A DNA stretch of 64,000 bases, taken from assembly GCF_017833295.1 (NCBI RefSeq), contig NZ_JAFIBW010000001.1, positions 2,170,001-2,234,000 of the forward strand, written 5' to 3'. The DNA is from Methylobacterium sp. PvR107 (GTDB lineage: Bacteria > Pseudomonadota > Alphaproteobacteria > Rhizobiales > Beijerinckiaceae). Positions 1 to 8,242 of this stretch are shown piece by piece (the stretch's first letter is position 1; every line of letters starts with the position of its first letter). The notes below the pieces were generated by a model. It saw only the letters and a program-made list of their open reading frames with translations. It was not told where the DNA came from and ran no database searches. A program made the translations under genes and the position numbers.

Positions 1-135
1 GCGGGACGCCGCGTACGAAACCGTCCGGCATCGTGATCCTCGTCGTATGCCCGGGGGCGAGTTTCGGGACTGCCGTCCTCCCGCGCGGGCCGAGAGGCAT
101 TCCAAAGGCTCGGCAATAACGAGGCCGCTCCTCAC
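1..135. other. window edge, no gene supported
   Basis: Downstream side of the otsB gene. On the minus strand an ATG at 29-31 is preceded by GAGG at a usable distance and stays open to the window edge, but only ten codons are visible (MPDGFVRGVP). It could be the start of a following gene. The partner otsA would be the obvious guess from family context, but these residues do not resemble an OtsA start. Confidence 0.2.
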
Positions 136-879
136 TCAGGCCGGCGGCAAAGCCGCCGGATCGATGGTGCCGCCCTCGGCCCAGTCCAGCAGCAGCGCGC
201 GGACGGCGGACGGATCCGGCAGGCGCCGGCCCGCCACGGTGTCGCCGTCGCCGACCCGAACCGCGATGCCGCCATCCTCGTTCACCGACGCGAAAGCGAT
301 CTCGTCGGTGCGGTCGTCGCCGAAGAAGACCGGCCTGCGCCCCGCATAGGGCGCCTGCTCCAGGAAGGCCCGGATCGCGTGAGCCTTCGTCGCCTGTGCG
401 GGGACAATCTCGCCGACCGCCTTGCCGAGCTGAAGCCGGTATGGGCTCCCCAGGGCATCGGCCGCAGCCTTGACCAGCGTCTCCGCCCGGCCGGCATCCT
501 CGGAATTGGCGAGACGCCAGTGCACAGCCACCGAGGCGCCCTTGTCCTCGATCAGCACGTTGGCCAGCGCCGCGCTCTCCGCCTGGAGGTACTCGACCTG
601 CCGGCGCAGATCCGGGTGGTCCTCCGCCCGTCCGCCCGAGAGGCGCCCGTCGACGCGACGCTCGACCCCATGGAGCCCGGCCGCATCGAGGCGGGCCGGG
701 GCCAGGAAATCGTCGATCACCGAGACCGGGCGCCCGGTCACGATCGCGAGGGCGCCGCCGAGGCGCTCACGCAGCCGTTCCAGCGTATCCACCAGGCCGG
801 GTGCGACCTGCACGGCGTCGGGCCGCGGCGCGATCTCGGCGAGGGTGCCGTCGAAGTCGAGGAAGAGGGCGATGTCCAT
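136..879 (-). CDS. otsB: trehalose-6-phosphate phosphatase
   Basis: A 247-residue HAD-superfamily phosphatase that would remove phosphate from trehalose 6-phosphate to give trehalose, a cytoplasmic osmo- and desiccation protectant. The N-terminus carries the HAD nucleophile motif LDFDGT (D8, D10). The motif VTGRP follows near residue 48, and the acidic motif GDDRTDE lies in the C-terminal third, as in OtsB. Length is normal for the family. The ATG at 879 lies directly before the first beta strand, so little extension is possible. No otsA synthase is visible in this window; it may lie just beyond the left edge. Confidence 0.93.
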   Translation of the reverse strand: MDIALFLDFDGTLAEIAPRPDAVQVAPGLVDTLERLRERLGGALAIVTGRPVSVIDDFLAPARLDAAGLHGVERRVDGRLSGGRAEDHPDLRRQVEYLQAESAALANVLIEDKGASVAVHWRLANSEDAGRAETLVKAAADALGSPYRLQLGKAVGEIVPAQATKAHAIRAFLEQAPYAGRRPVFFGDDRTDEIAFASVNEDGGIAVRVGDGDTVAGRRLPDPSAVRALLLDWAEGGTIDPAALPPA

Positions 880-1007
880 CGCGGGCGATCCCGGGGCTTG
901 AGCGTCGGCCCGGGGCTAGCACGGCCCGGCCCTCCGACAAATGACGGCAGCGGTGCCCTATGTGGGTCCACGAGCAACTGGCACGAGGTCTCCATGAGAG
1001 GTTCCCC

Positions 1008-1517
1008 ATGACTGGGCCGACGAAGCGACCGGTTCCGGACCCCGTAGGTCCGGGCGCGGAAAGCGTCTGGGACTACCCGCGCCCGCCGCGGCTCGAGCCG
1101 GTGCGGGAACGGCTGCGTGTGGTGCTCGGCGGCGCGGTGATCGCCGAGACCGAGGCGGCATTTCGCGTCCTCGAGACCTCGCACCCGCCGACCTACTACC
1201 TGCCGCCGGACGACATCGTCGCCGGTGCGCTCGCGAACCCGCGACGTGGCGGGATCTGCGAGTGGAAGGGGCAGGCGCGGCTGTTCGACGTGCGCGGCGG
1301 CGACCGCGTCGCGCCTGGCGCCGCCTGGACCTATCCCGCCCCGACACCGGACTTCACCCGGATCGCCGGCTACGTCGCCTTCTACGCCGGCCCGATGGAT
1401 GCCTGCTTCGTCGGCACGGAACGGGCGACGCCACAGCCCGGCAGCTTCTACGGCGGCTGGATCACGCCGGGGATCGTCGGGCCCTTCAAGGGCGGCCCCG
1501 GCACGATGGGCTGGTGA
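1008..1517 (+). CDS. DUF427 domain protein
   Basis: A 169-residue protein with the DUF427 fold signature: a conserved PRPP...V block near the N-terminus, YYLPPDD near residue 65, a CEWKG segment and a Tyr/Pro-rich C-terminal half ending GPFKGGPGTMGW. DUF427 proteins are small cytoplasmic proteins of unsettled biochemical role. I chose the ATG at 1008 because GAGAGG stands just ahead of it; an in-frame upstream start at 960 lacks such a site. The next gene begins about 50 bp downstream on the same strand, so the two may be cotranscribed. Confidence 0.8.
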   Translation: MTGPTKRPVPDPVGPGAESVWDYPRPPRLEPVRERLRVVLGGAVIAETEAAFRVLETSHPPTYYLPPDDIVAGALANPRRGGICEWKGQARLFDVRGGDRVAPGAAWTYPAPTPDFTRIAGYVAFYAGPMDACFVGTERATPQPGSFYGGWITPGIVGPFKGGPGTMGW

Positions 1518-1570
1518 TTTTCCGGTTCCCGGCCCTTACGACTTCGGACAGACCAAGCGAGGACGACCGC

Positions 1571-2794
1571 ATGAGTGCGCTGACCGAGACCGATCCGCAG
1601 GGGGCCGGCTTCAGTCCGGAGGGGCTCGCTCGGATCGCGCCGTGGATGGACCGCCTTGTCGCCGAGGGACGGCTCGCCGGCCTGTCGGTAACGGTCAACC
1701 GGCGCGGCCGCACCGCCTTCGCGCGCGCCTGCGGGCAGGCCGACCTCGCTCGCGCGACACCGTTCACCCTCGACACGGTGACCCGGATCTACTCCATGAC
1801 CAAGCCGCTCACCTCGGTCGCGGTGATGCAGCTCTACGAGCAGGGGCTGTTCCAGCTCGACGATCCGGTGTCGCGGGTCCTGCCCGAATTCGCCGCGATG
1901 CGTGTCGCGGTCGGCGGCAACCGGGCGAAGCTCGAGACCGAGCCGGCGCGCCGGCCGATCACGGTGCGCGACCTCCTCACCCACACGGCGGGGCTGACCT
2001 ACGGCTTCATGGAGGCGACGCTCGTCGATGCGCAGTACCGCGAGCGCGGCGTCGACTTCCTGGCCCGGGAAGGGACCCTCGCGGAGATGACCGCCCGGGT
2101 GGCGGCGCTGCCGTTGCTGGCGCAGCCCGGCACTGCCTGGAACTACAGCGTCGCCACCGACGTGCTCGGCCAGTACGTCGCCGCGCTCAGCGGCCGGCCC
2201 TTCGCCGAGTATCTGCGGGACGCGGTCATCGCCCCACTCGGCATGGTCGATACCGACTTCCATGTCCGGCCCGACCTGATGTCTCGCTTCTGCGCGACCT
2301 ACGCATATGATCGTGAGCGCCGGCTCAGGCCGTTCGACGATTCGGTGGACACGGTCTTCGCGCAGCCGCCCGCGATCGCGTCGGGCGGCGGCGGCCTCGT
2401 CTCGACGGCCGCCGACTACCAGCGCTTCTGCCGGATGATCCTCAATCGCGGGACCCTCGACGGCCGGCGGCTGCTCGGCCGCAAGACCGTCGATCTGATG
2501 CTGGCGAACCACCTGCCCGGCGATCTTGCCGCGATGGGCACGCCGCGCTTCGCCGAGACCTCCTACACGGGGATCGGCTTCGGCCTCGGCTTCTCGGTGA
2601 TGCTCGACCCGGCCCGCGCCCAGATCCTCGGCACGCCCGGCGAGGTCGCCTGGGGCGGCCTCGCCTCGACGGCGTTCTGGATCGACCCGGCCGAGGATCT
2701 CTCGGTCGTGCTCATGACGCAGCTCGTTCCGTCCTCGGCGCTGCCGATCCGGCGGGAGCTGCGCGTCCTGACCTATGCGGCGCTGGATGCGTGA
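1571..2794 (+). CDS. serine hydrolase, class C beta-lactamase fold
   Basis: A 407-residue member of the beta-lactamase / penicillin-binding-protein-like esterase family (EstB type). The SxxK nucleophile motif is SMTK (S75, K78), the second motif is Y192-S-V, and the HTAGL segment at about 138-142 is typical of this group. No signal peptide is evident from the ATG at 1571, so it is probably a cytoplasmic esterase or peptidase rather than a resistance enzyme. A longer in-frame reading upstream overlaps the DUF427 gene and is rejected. The physiological substrate cannot be read from the sequence. Confidence 0.85.
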   Translation: MSALTETDPQGAGFSPEGLARIAPWMDRLVAEGRLAGLSVTVNRRGRTAFARACGQADLARATPFTLDTVTRIYSMTKPLTSVAVMQLYEQGLFQLDDPVSRVLPEFAAMRVAVGGNRAKLETEPARRPITVRDLLTHTAGLTYGFMEATLVDAQYRERGVDFLAREGTLAEMTARVAALPLLAQPGTAWNYSVATDVLGQYVAALSGRPFAEYLRDAVIAPLGMVDTDFHVRPDLMSRFCATYAYDRERRLRPFDDSVDTVFAQPPAIASGGGGLVSTAADYQRFCRMILNRGTLDGRRLLGRKTVDLMLANHLPGDLAAMGTPRFAETSYTGIGFGLGFSVMLDPARAQILGTPGEVAWGGLASTAFWIDPAEDLSVVLMTQLVPSSALPIRRELRVLTYAALDA

Positions 2795-2807
2795 GGCGCC
2801 GCGCGCC

Positions 2808-3425
2808 TCACTCCTGCGCGGGCGCCTCGGTGGCCGCGGGCGCAGGCTTTGCCGCCGGCTTCGCACCCGCCTTGGCCGTCGGCTTGGCGGCGCCGGCGAA
2901 TTCCGGGTCGCTGCGCGGGCCGTTCGGACCGTTGGTCGGGCCGGGGAGCTGGCCGGGGGCGAGGTCGCTGACCTTGTTCCAGGTCTGCGACTTGCACAGG
3001 AACGCGATCAGGCAGCCACGCACGGTCAGCTCGCCGGGCGCGTCCGTCCAGATCGTGACGTCGTAGGACTTGCCGTCCTCCGAATTGTAGATCTTGCCCT
3101 CGTAATGGGCGTCGGCATTCGGCTTCAGGCCCATGATCAGCTGGTGTCCCAGGGAAGGACGCGTCTGCTTCTTGGGATCGGGGTTCTTGAAGTCGATCCG
3201 CGGCTCACCCTTGTCGCTGAGCGGAACCTTCAGCCAGACCACGTAACCGCACAGCCGATCATTGGCGGCCCCGCACTTCTCGAGGCGCACGCGGGCGCGG
3301 CCATCCTCGGTGAGATAGGTGCCGCTCGGATCTTTCGGGGTCGCCGCATGCGCCTGGCCCGCCAGCACCGACAGCGCCACAATCGCGAGCGGCGCGATCC
3401 GGCGGCCAATCGAAGTAAACCTCAT
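2808..3425 (-). CDS. secreted DUF2147 protein
   Basis: A 205-residue exported protein. Residues 1-27 form a signal peptide ending AHA. The body resembles DUF2147: an early G-x-Y/W segment (DPSGTYLTEDG), a CG-x-V-x-WL segment and a YxGxIYNSEDGKSYD segment. Two Cys pairs could form disulfides. The last 35 residues are a low-complexity Ala/Pro/Lys tail that is not part of the domain and may contact the envelope. GGGAG stands 9 bases before the ATG. It converges with the hydrolase at 1571-2794, only 13 bp away. Function of the family is unknown; periplasmic location is inferred. Confidence 0.82.
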   Translation of the reverse strand: MRFTSIGRRIAPLAIVALSVLAGQAHAATPKDPSGTYLTEDGRARVRLEKCGAANDRLCGYVVWLKVPLSDKGEPRIDFKNPDPKKQTRPSLGHQLIMGLKPNADAHYEGKIYNSEDGKSYDVTIWTDAPGELTVRGCLIAFLCKSQTWNKVSDLAPGQLPGPTNGPNGPRSDPEFAGAAKPTAKAGAKPAAKPAPAATEAPAQE

Positions 3426-3655
3426 ACCCGAACTCCCATGCCTCGCGAGCCGTGTCAGAGACCCGACCGCCCACGCATAAACCGCTTGCGCGCGCGGAAA
3501 GCCCCCCTCCCTCGCGACATCGCGCTCTCGCCGGGCCGAGCCCCGGGCGGCACACGCTTCCTGCCCGCCCTGTCCCGCGCGAAGTTGTCCGCATCATGAC
3601 AACGCAGCTTAGGGCTGAGGATGCAGACCTGCTCCCAAGCGGCGCGCATCCGGGT

Positions 3656-4186
3656 TCAGACGCGGGTCGGCGGGGCGTTCCGAGCGGCGCCGAGCGGGCG
3701 CTGCATCAGGGTCACGTCGAGCCAGCGCCCGTGCTTGTACCCGACCCCCGACAGGGTCCCGACCGGCGTGAAGCCGAGCTTGGCATGCAGTGCAATGGAG
3801 GCGGGAGAGCCGCTATCGGCGATGACGGCGACCATCGTCCGGCAGTCCATCCGCTCGCATTCCGTGATCAGGGCCGCGAGCAGGAGGCGGCCGATTCCGC
3901 CGCCGCGGCACGCCTGCGCGACATAGATCGAGTCCTCGACCGTGGAGCGGTAGGCGGCGCGCTGATGGTAGGGGCCGGCATAGGCATAGCCGGCGACCGA
4001 ACTGTCCCGCACGGCCACGAGATAGGGGAATCCGCCCGCGCGCAGGGCCGCGAAGCGCCGTGCCATCTCGTCGAGGGCAGGCGGCTCCGTTTCGAAGCTG
4101 GCCGTGCTGGTGCTGACGGCGTTTCCATAGATCGCCGTGATGGCCGTCAGGTCGGCCTCGGTGGCTGGGCGTATTCCGTTTGTCAC
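3656..4186 (-). CDS. GNAT acetyltransferase, phosphinothricin/methionine sulfoximine type
   Basis: A 176-residue GNAT N-acetyltransferase close to the Pat/Bar/YncA group. It starts IRPATEADL, has the VEDSIYV strand and the acetyl-CoA loop RGGGIGRLLL in motif A, and ends with the typical LGFTPVGTLSGVGYKHGRWLD-like block. Such enzymes acetylate the amino group of methionine derivatives or phosphinothricin-like analogues with acetyl-CoA. I chose the GTG at 4186 because the domain begins right after it; a TTG at 4222 adds twelve residues without homology and neither has a clear ribosome site. Substrate specificity is inferred from family only. Confidence 0.85.
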   Translation of the reverse strand: MTNGIRPATEADLTAITAIYGNAVSTSTASFETEPPALDEMARRFAALRAGGFPYLVAVRDSSVAGYAYAGPYHQRAAYRSTVEDSIYVAQACRGGGIGRLLLAALITECERMDCRTMVAVIADSGSPASIALHAKLGFTPVGTLSGVGYKHGRWLDVTLMQRPLGAARNAPPTRV

Positions 4187-4336
4187 GGCGCGAGGATACG
4201 CGGCCGACGGCGAGAGCGGCAACGGCTCAGGCTTGCGGCGCTGACATTTTAATCGCCGCGCGCGCGAGACGCGCCGCGCGACGATGAGCGGGGCGGCGCT
4301 GGGCGCCGCACCCGTCGGGCGTTCCGGCCGGGCCGC

Positions 4337-4546
4337 CTACTCGGCCGCCGACATCTCTGCGGTGAAGTGGCCGCACCAATCCTTGGACGCGACCACCGGC
4401 CAGAGGCCCTTGGATTCAGGGGCGGGCTGGCTGACCGGTGGATTGAACCGGCAGAGGCCCTCGTCGCCCTGCGCGCTGGCGCCGTTGAGCTTGTGATCGT
4501 CGAAGAAGCGGCAGCTCTCGCAGGCGGCGTTCGCGGTACCGGCCAT
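4337..4546 (-). CDS. small four-cysteine protein
   Basis: A 69-residue protein that I do not recognise by name. It has four cysteines, C9-x-x-C12, C32 and C58, in a spacing that could bind one zinc or an Fe-S cluster, with conserved-looking contexts CESCRFF, LCRFNPP and DWCGHF. The ATG at 4546 is preceded by GGAGAG at ideal distance; the ATG four codons upstream lacks a site. Aromatic residues around each Cys resemble small high-potential-iron or zinc-ribbon proteins, but no assignment is made. The gene stands alone between oppositely spaced neighbours. Confidence 0.6.
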   Translation of the reverse strand: MAGTANAACESCRFFDDHKLNGASAQGDEGLCRFNPPVSQPAPESKGLWPVVASKDWCGHFTAEMSAAE

Positions 4547-4766
4547 CGGTCTCTCCATCGTAGTGATTGCAGTGGCGCGACCGAGTTCGCGATGCGCCCC
4601 GCACAGTTCTTAATTAGAACAGCTACAAAGAACGGTCAACGATCTGGCTTGGCTGAGGCTTGCGGCTGGGGTCCATCCCGGCAGGGCTTTTCGATAGGGC
4701 GGCGGGTCGGCCGTGCGTGCGGGATCGAGCGGCGGTGACGCCGCCGGCTTAGGTAGCAGACGCAAA

Positions 4767-4797
4767 GAAGCCGGACCCTGGATCAGAGTCCGGCTTC
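4767..4797 (-). terminator. rho-independent terminator candidate
   Basis: A perfect 10-bp inverted repeat (GAAGCCGGAC / GTCCGGCTTC) with an 11-base loop, about 70 bp downstream of the small secreted gene at 4866-5066. On the minus strand the stem is followed by TTTGCGTC, a short T run. It most likely ends that transcript. Confidence 0.6.
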
Positions 4798-4865
4798 GAA
4801 CCGGTTGCGCGTTCGATCCGAGTTCCGCGTTCGCAGGACCTGGACCGTTTGAGCTGGGAGTCGGC

Positions 4866-5066
4866 TCAGCCCTGCTTGGCCTTCTTGTTGGCGTTGTGGT
4901 GCCCGATGGCGCAGCCCGCAGCCGCTCCCATCTTGCCGTGGCCGGCAACGTGACCAGCGACGCCGCCGACCACCGCACCCTTGAGGCAGCCCTTCGCCTC
5001 GGCCGGCGCACCGGCAAGGAGAGCGCCGATGGCCAGGGCGGAAGCGAGAGCAATACGGTTCGTCAT
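4866..5066 (-). CDS. small secreted glycine-rich protein
   Basis: A 66-residue protein with a clear signal peptide (MTNRIALASALAIGALLAG, cleavage near APAEA). The mature part is about 42 residues, with Gly-rich GAVVGGVAGHVAGHGKMG, two Cys that may form a disulfide, a His-rich HHN patch and a Lys-rich end. The glycine spacing resembles a glycine-zipper membrane segment. The ATG at 5066 is preceded by GGAGAA; a longer reading upstream is not supported. Envelope location is inferred; no function is known. Confidence 0.7.
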   Translation of the reverse strand: MTNRIALASALAIGALLAGAPAEAKGCLKGAVVGGVAGHVAGHGKMGAAAGCAIGHHNANKKAKQG

Positions 5067-5171
5067 CAGAGTTCTCCGGTTGTCGGGGTTAGTCTTGTCG
5101 TCCCCTGCCAAACGGCGACGCGGGCTGACCCGTTCCGCGATTCCGGCCGCACGGCCCCGCACGGCGGTCCG

Positions 5172-6308
5172 TCAGCATGCGAGACCGGTGACCAGCCGGA
5201 CGAGTTCCGACTGACGGGTCGCGCCGGTCTTGGCGAAAATCGCTTTCAGCTGCGAGCGGGCGGTGGCAGCCGTGATCGCGAAGCGGGCCGCCGCTTCCGC
5301 CAGCGAAGCGCCGCCGGAAACAGCCTGGGCCAGACGCGCCTCTGCAGGCGTGAGCCGGTAGGCGACCTGCAGGATGGCTGAGGCCGGGGCCCGCGCTGCC
5401 CCTGGGATGCTGCCCAGGAGCAATGTGCACCCACCCGCGAACAGGCCGCGGCTCGGCCCGACGAGCGGGATGACGTGGATCACGATAGGCGGCGCGTCTT
5501 CGCGGGCCACGACCACGGCGGAGATCGGCGGTCGGCCGGCCGGGCGTCCCAAAGCCTCCAAGTGTCGGGCGGCCTCGGGCTCCGCGGCGGTGAGGCGTCC
5601 GCCAATGAGCTTAAGGTCGCGGCCGAGCAGCGCGCCGAACGCTGCGTTCCAGCACACGGCGCGCCCCTCGGAATCGAGGATCAGGGCCGCGCGCTCGATG
5701 ACGTCGAAGGCCTGGGTCATCCCGGCCAGCCGGGCTTTCTCGACCATCGCGGTGAGCAGGCCGGCACGCCGGAGAAGGGGTGACAGAGCAGCCAGGCGCG
5801 TCTGCTCATGCGGCTCGTACGGCCCCTGCGCGATCGTCCGCTGCAGCGACAGGCACCAGAGCCGGCCCTTCACCTCGAACCCGATCCCCGCAAACCAGCG
5901 CAGGCTGCGGGATGCGAGCAGGTCCTGGTAATAGGGAAGCTGGGCGAACTCCTCGGGCGAGGTGAAATCCTGATCGACCGCGATGCCGCGCTGTCGCATC
6001 AGCGGAATGCCGCGCAGCCGGTGGTCTTCGCGATGCCAGCCCTCATCGAAGTAGCGGCGCGAGGCGTCGGCGAGAGAGGGCGTGCACAGCGCGTCGAGCG
6101 CCGTGCGGTCCGAACGCAGGAGCAGCGCGCCTTCGCTGCCGGAGGCCTGCGAGACCCGGTCGATCAGGTCGGGCCAGCGTGCAGCATCGATCACCGCCTC
6201 CTCGAGATCCTCACGGAAACGGGACTCGAGGTCATCCTGCATGGGGATCCAGGAATTGTGGCTCACGCTGCCCATTAGACCCGTTCGCCGGCTGCCGGGC
6301 GTGACCAT
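5172..6308 (-). CDS. LuxR-type transcriptional regulator
   Basis: A 378-residue regulator. The last 60 residues form a LuxR/FixJ-type helix-turn-helix (LTPAEARLAQAVSGGASL, then ATARSQLKAIFAKTGATRQ). The long N-terminal part has no recognised receiver; residues about 190-290 look like a PAS-type sensor (AALILDSEGRAVCWNAAFG). It is therefore a one-component sensor-regulator whose ligand is unknown. AGGA precedes the ATG at 6308; internal ATGs at residues 12 and 23 are alternatives. A dyad 46-64 bp upstream may be its own operator. It has no obvious operon partner. Confidence 0.85.
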   Translation of the reverse strand: MVTPGSRRTGLMGSVSHNSWIPMQDDLESRFREDLEEAVIDAARWPDLIDRVSQASGSEGALLLRSDRTALDALCTPSLADASRRYFDEGWHREDHRLRGIPLMRQRGIAVDQDFTSPEEFAQLPYYQDLLASRSLRWFAGIGFEVKGRLWCLSLQRTIAQGPYEPHEQTRLAALSPLLRRAGLLTAMVEKARLAGMTQAFDVIERAALILDSEGRAVCWNAAFGALLGRDLKLIGGRLTAAEPEAARHLEALGRPAGRPPISAVVVAREDAPPIVIHVIPLVGPSRGLFAGGCTLLLGSIPGAARAPASAILQVAYRLTPAEARLAQAVSGGASLAEAAARFAITAATARSQLKAIFAKTGATRQSELVRLVTGLAC

Positions 6309-6353
6309 TCAGTCCTGAGATGGTCGGATGGCATCCGGATGGCACGCATAAAG

Positions 6354-6372
6354 CCGAATCATCATAATTCGG
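6354..6372. promoter_or_regulatory. dyad upstream of the LuxR-type gene
   Basis: CCGAAT and ATTCGG separated by 7 bases, in an AT-rich patch 46-64 bp before the ATG of the LuxR-type regulator. The size (19 bp) and place fit an autoregulatory operator; this is inference. Just before it, CGGATGGC occurs twice in direct orientation (near 6325 and 6336). Confidence 0.35.
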
Positions 6373-6743
6373 AGCAGCGCAGCAAGGCAATCGTCCGGAT
6401 CTTTACAGTTTTGAAATACGCATGCTCGTCGAAAGATTGACCTTCCCGGCGATCGGATCAGTCCGCTACGCCGGCGAGGCCGTATCCGATGCCCTGGATC
6501 GATGTGGCACGCGCAGACAGCCGCGGCCGATCCGGACGGACGCGACGGGCTCCCGCTTCCCGCACGCGCTTCAGAAGAGCACTCTCCCGATGGATGGCCG
6601 ACGAGCGGTGAGAGGTGCCGTCATTCCGGGGCGCCACAGGCGCGCCCGGAACTCAGAATCGCTGTCGGTGCAAGATCTTGGCGTGTCGGCGGACCCGCAA
6701 TGACGCGTCAGACCTGCCGGCGCGGTGTTGCCCGTGCCGCCGC
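6373..6743. other. intergenic region, no gene seen
   Basis: This stretch lies between the LuxR-type gene and the 3' end of the MFS gene, both on the minus strand. I find no ORF with coding character. It contains a dispersed repeat at 6620-6647 that recurs near 27.3 kb. It is not visibly a remnant gene. Confidence 0.5.
6620..6647 (-). repeat. dispersed intergenic repeat A, copy 1
   Basis: Read on the minus strand, these 28 bases match 27278-27305 at 25 of 28 positions (mismatches at positions 5, 12 and 25). The core is GGCGCCCCGGAA. Both copies are intergenic, consistent with a REP-like element family. Confidence 0.6.
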
Positions 6744-8057
6744 TCATTCGGCCGCGTGCAGGCCGCCCACGAGCGGGCCCGACGGTGCCTCGTCGGCGAT
6801 CGGATCCTGGATCAGCGTCCAGTAGCCGAGGGCGGCAATCAGCGCGATCACCGCACCGGTGATGAACGCCATCGAGAAGTGCCCCGTCCCGCCGACGATG
6901 AAGCCGGTCACGGTCGGGGCCAGGGCGCCACCGATATAGCCGCCGAAATTCTGCATGGCGCCGAGCGAGGCCGTGCAGTTGGCAGGCGCCGCCACGGAGG
7001 CCATCGCCCAGGCGGAGGACGAGCTCAGATAGACTAGGAACAGCGAGGCTGAGATGCACGCGATGGCCAGCGTGTCACTCGGTGTCAGCGCCGCCACCAC
7101 GGTGAAGCCCGCGGTCGCCACCAGGGAGGCGACCATCGGGATCTTGCGGCTGCGGATCGGGTCGACGCCGCGCCGGACCAGCATGTCCACGACCCGACCG
7201 CCCAGGATGCCGCCCATCACCCCGAAGGCGAAGGGAATCGAGCCGACGAGGCCGGTCTTCTGCAGGGTGAAGTGCCGCTCGATCTCCAGGTAGCTCGGCA
7301 GCCACGCGGTGTAGAGCCACGTCATGTAGATGCAGCCGAAATAGCCGACGATCATGCCCCAGCTGGTGCGGAAGCCGAACAGCCGCCGCCACGAACTCCA
7401 GGTCACCGGACGGCTGGCATGCGGCGCATCGCCCTCTTCCAGGAAGTCGCGCTCCGCCGGGGTCAGATCCGTCTCGCGCGGGTTGCGGAACACCAGGTAG
7501 ACGATGGCGGCGAGCACCAGCCCCACCGCGCCCATGATCACGAACATCGCGCGCCAGCCGAAGCTCACCATCAGGAAGGTGAGCAGCGGCAGGGCCAGGA
7601 AGGTGCCGAGGGAGGAGGCGCAGTTCCAGATGCCCGTGGCGGTGCCGCGCTGCCGGATGTTGAACCAGTCGCGGGAGACTCGGGCGCAGGTCGGGAAATG
7701 CGGCGCCTCGCCGATCCCGAGGACGATGCGCGCGCTCACGAACTGCCAGAACGACGTCACGGCCCCACCCAGCATCTGGCCGAGCGACCAGCAGGACAGG
7801 CCGAGGGTGAGCGTCAGTCGCGGTCCCAGGCGGTCGGCCATCGCTCCCGCCGGCAGCTGGGCGAAGGCGTAGGCCCACAGGAATGCCGAGAGCAGCAGGC
7901 CCATGTCGGGGATGGAGAGGCCGAGATCCTCACGGATCAGCGGGTTGGCCACCGCCAGCGTGGCGCGGTCGACATAGTTGACGACGCCCGCCGTCACGAG
8001 GAGGGCGAGCGAGATCGTCTGAATGCGCCTCACGCGCGGCGTTGCAGCCAGAGCCAT
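6744..8057 (-). CDS. MFS transporter, anion:cation symporter (ACS) type
   Basis: A 437-residue inner-membrane carrier with twelve predicted hydrophobic segments. The first segment is followed by NYVDRATLAVANPLI, a signature of the ACS family (hexuronate, phthalate, tartrate and similar organic anions), and the loop between helices 2 and 3 reads GAMADRLGPR. A long central loop separates helices 6 and 7. GGGAGG precedes the ATG at 8057 by a standard distance, so a longer upstream reading is rejected. The substrate is probably a sugar acid or other organic anion; no adjacent catabolic gene narrows it. Confidence 0.87.
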   Translation of the reverse strand: MALAATPRVRRIQTISLALLVTAGVVNYVDRATLAVANPLIREDLGLSIPDMGLLLSAFLWAYAFAQLPAGAMADRLGPRLTLTLGLSCWSLGQMLGGAVTSFWQFVSARIVLGIGEAPHFPTCARVSRDWFNIRQRGTATGIWNCASSLGTFLALPLLTFLMVSFGWRAMFVIMGAVGLVLAAIVYLVFRNPRETDLTPAERDFLEEGDAPHASRPVTWSSWRRLFGFRTSWGMIVGYFGCIYMTWLYTAWLPSYLEIERHFTLQKTGLVGSIPFAFGVMGGILGGRVVDMLVRRGVDPIRSRKIPMVASLVATAGFTVVAALTPSDTLAIACISASLFLVYLSSSSAWAMASVAAPANCTASLGAMQNFGGYIGGALAPTVTGFIVGGTGHFSMAFITGAVIALIAALGYWTLIQDPIADEAPSGPLVGGLHAAE

Positions 8058-8242
8058 CGTATCCTCCCGGGATCGCGGGCGCCCTTGGGGTGCTCCGGGT
8101 CCGACCGGCCGTTTCCCGACTCGTGACGTTCCGCCCGCATTCTGCACCGAATGCGGGCGACGGGAAGAGCCTGCCGCCCCTCGCCTCCCGGCGCCCGACG
8201 TCGTAGACCGCCCTCCACCCTCACCCTCCGAGACCGCTCCGC

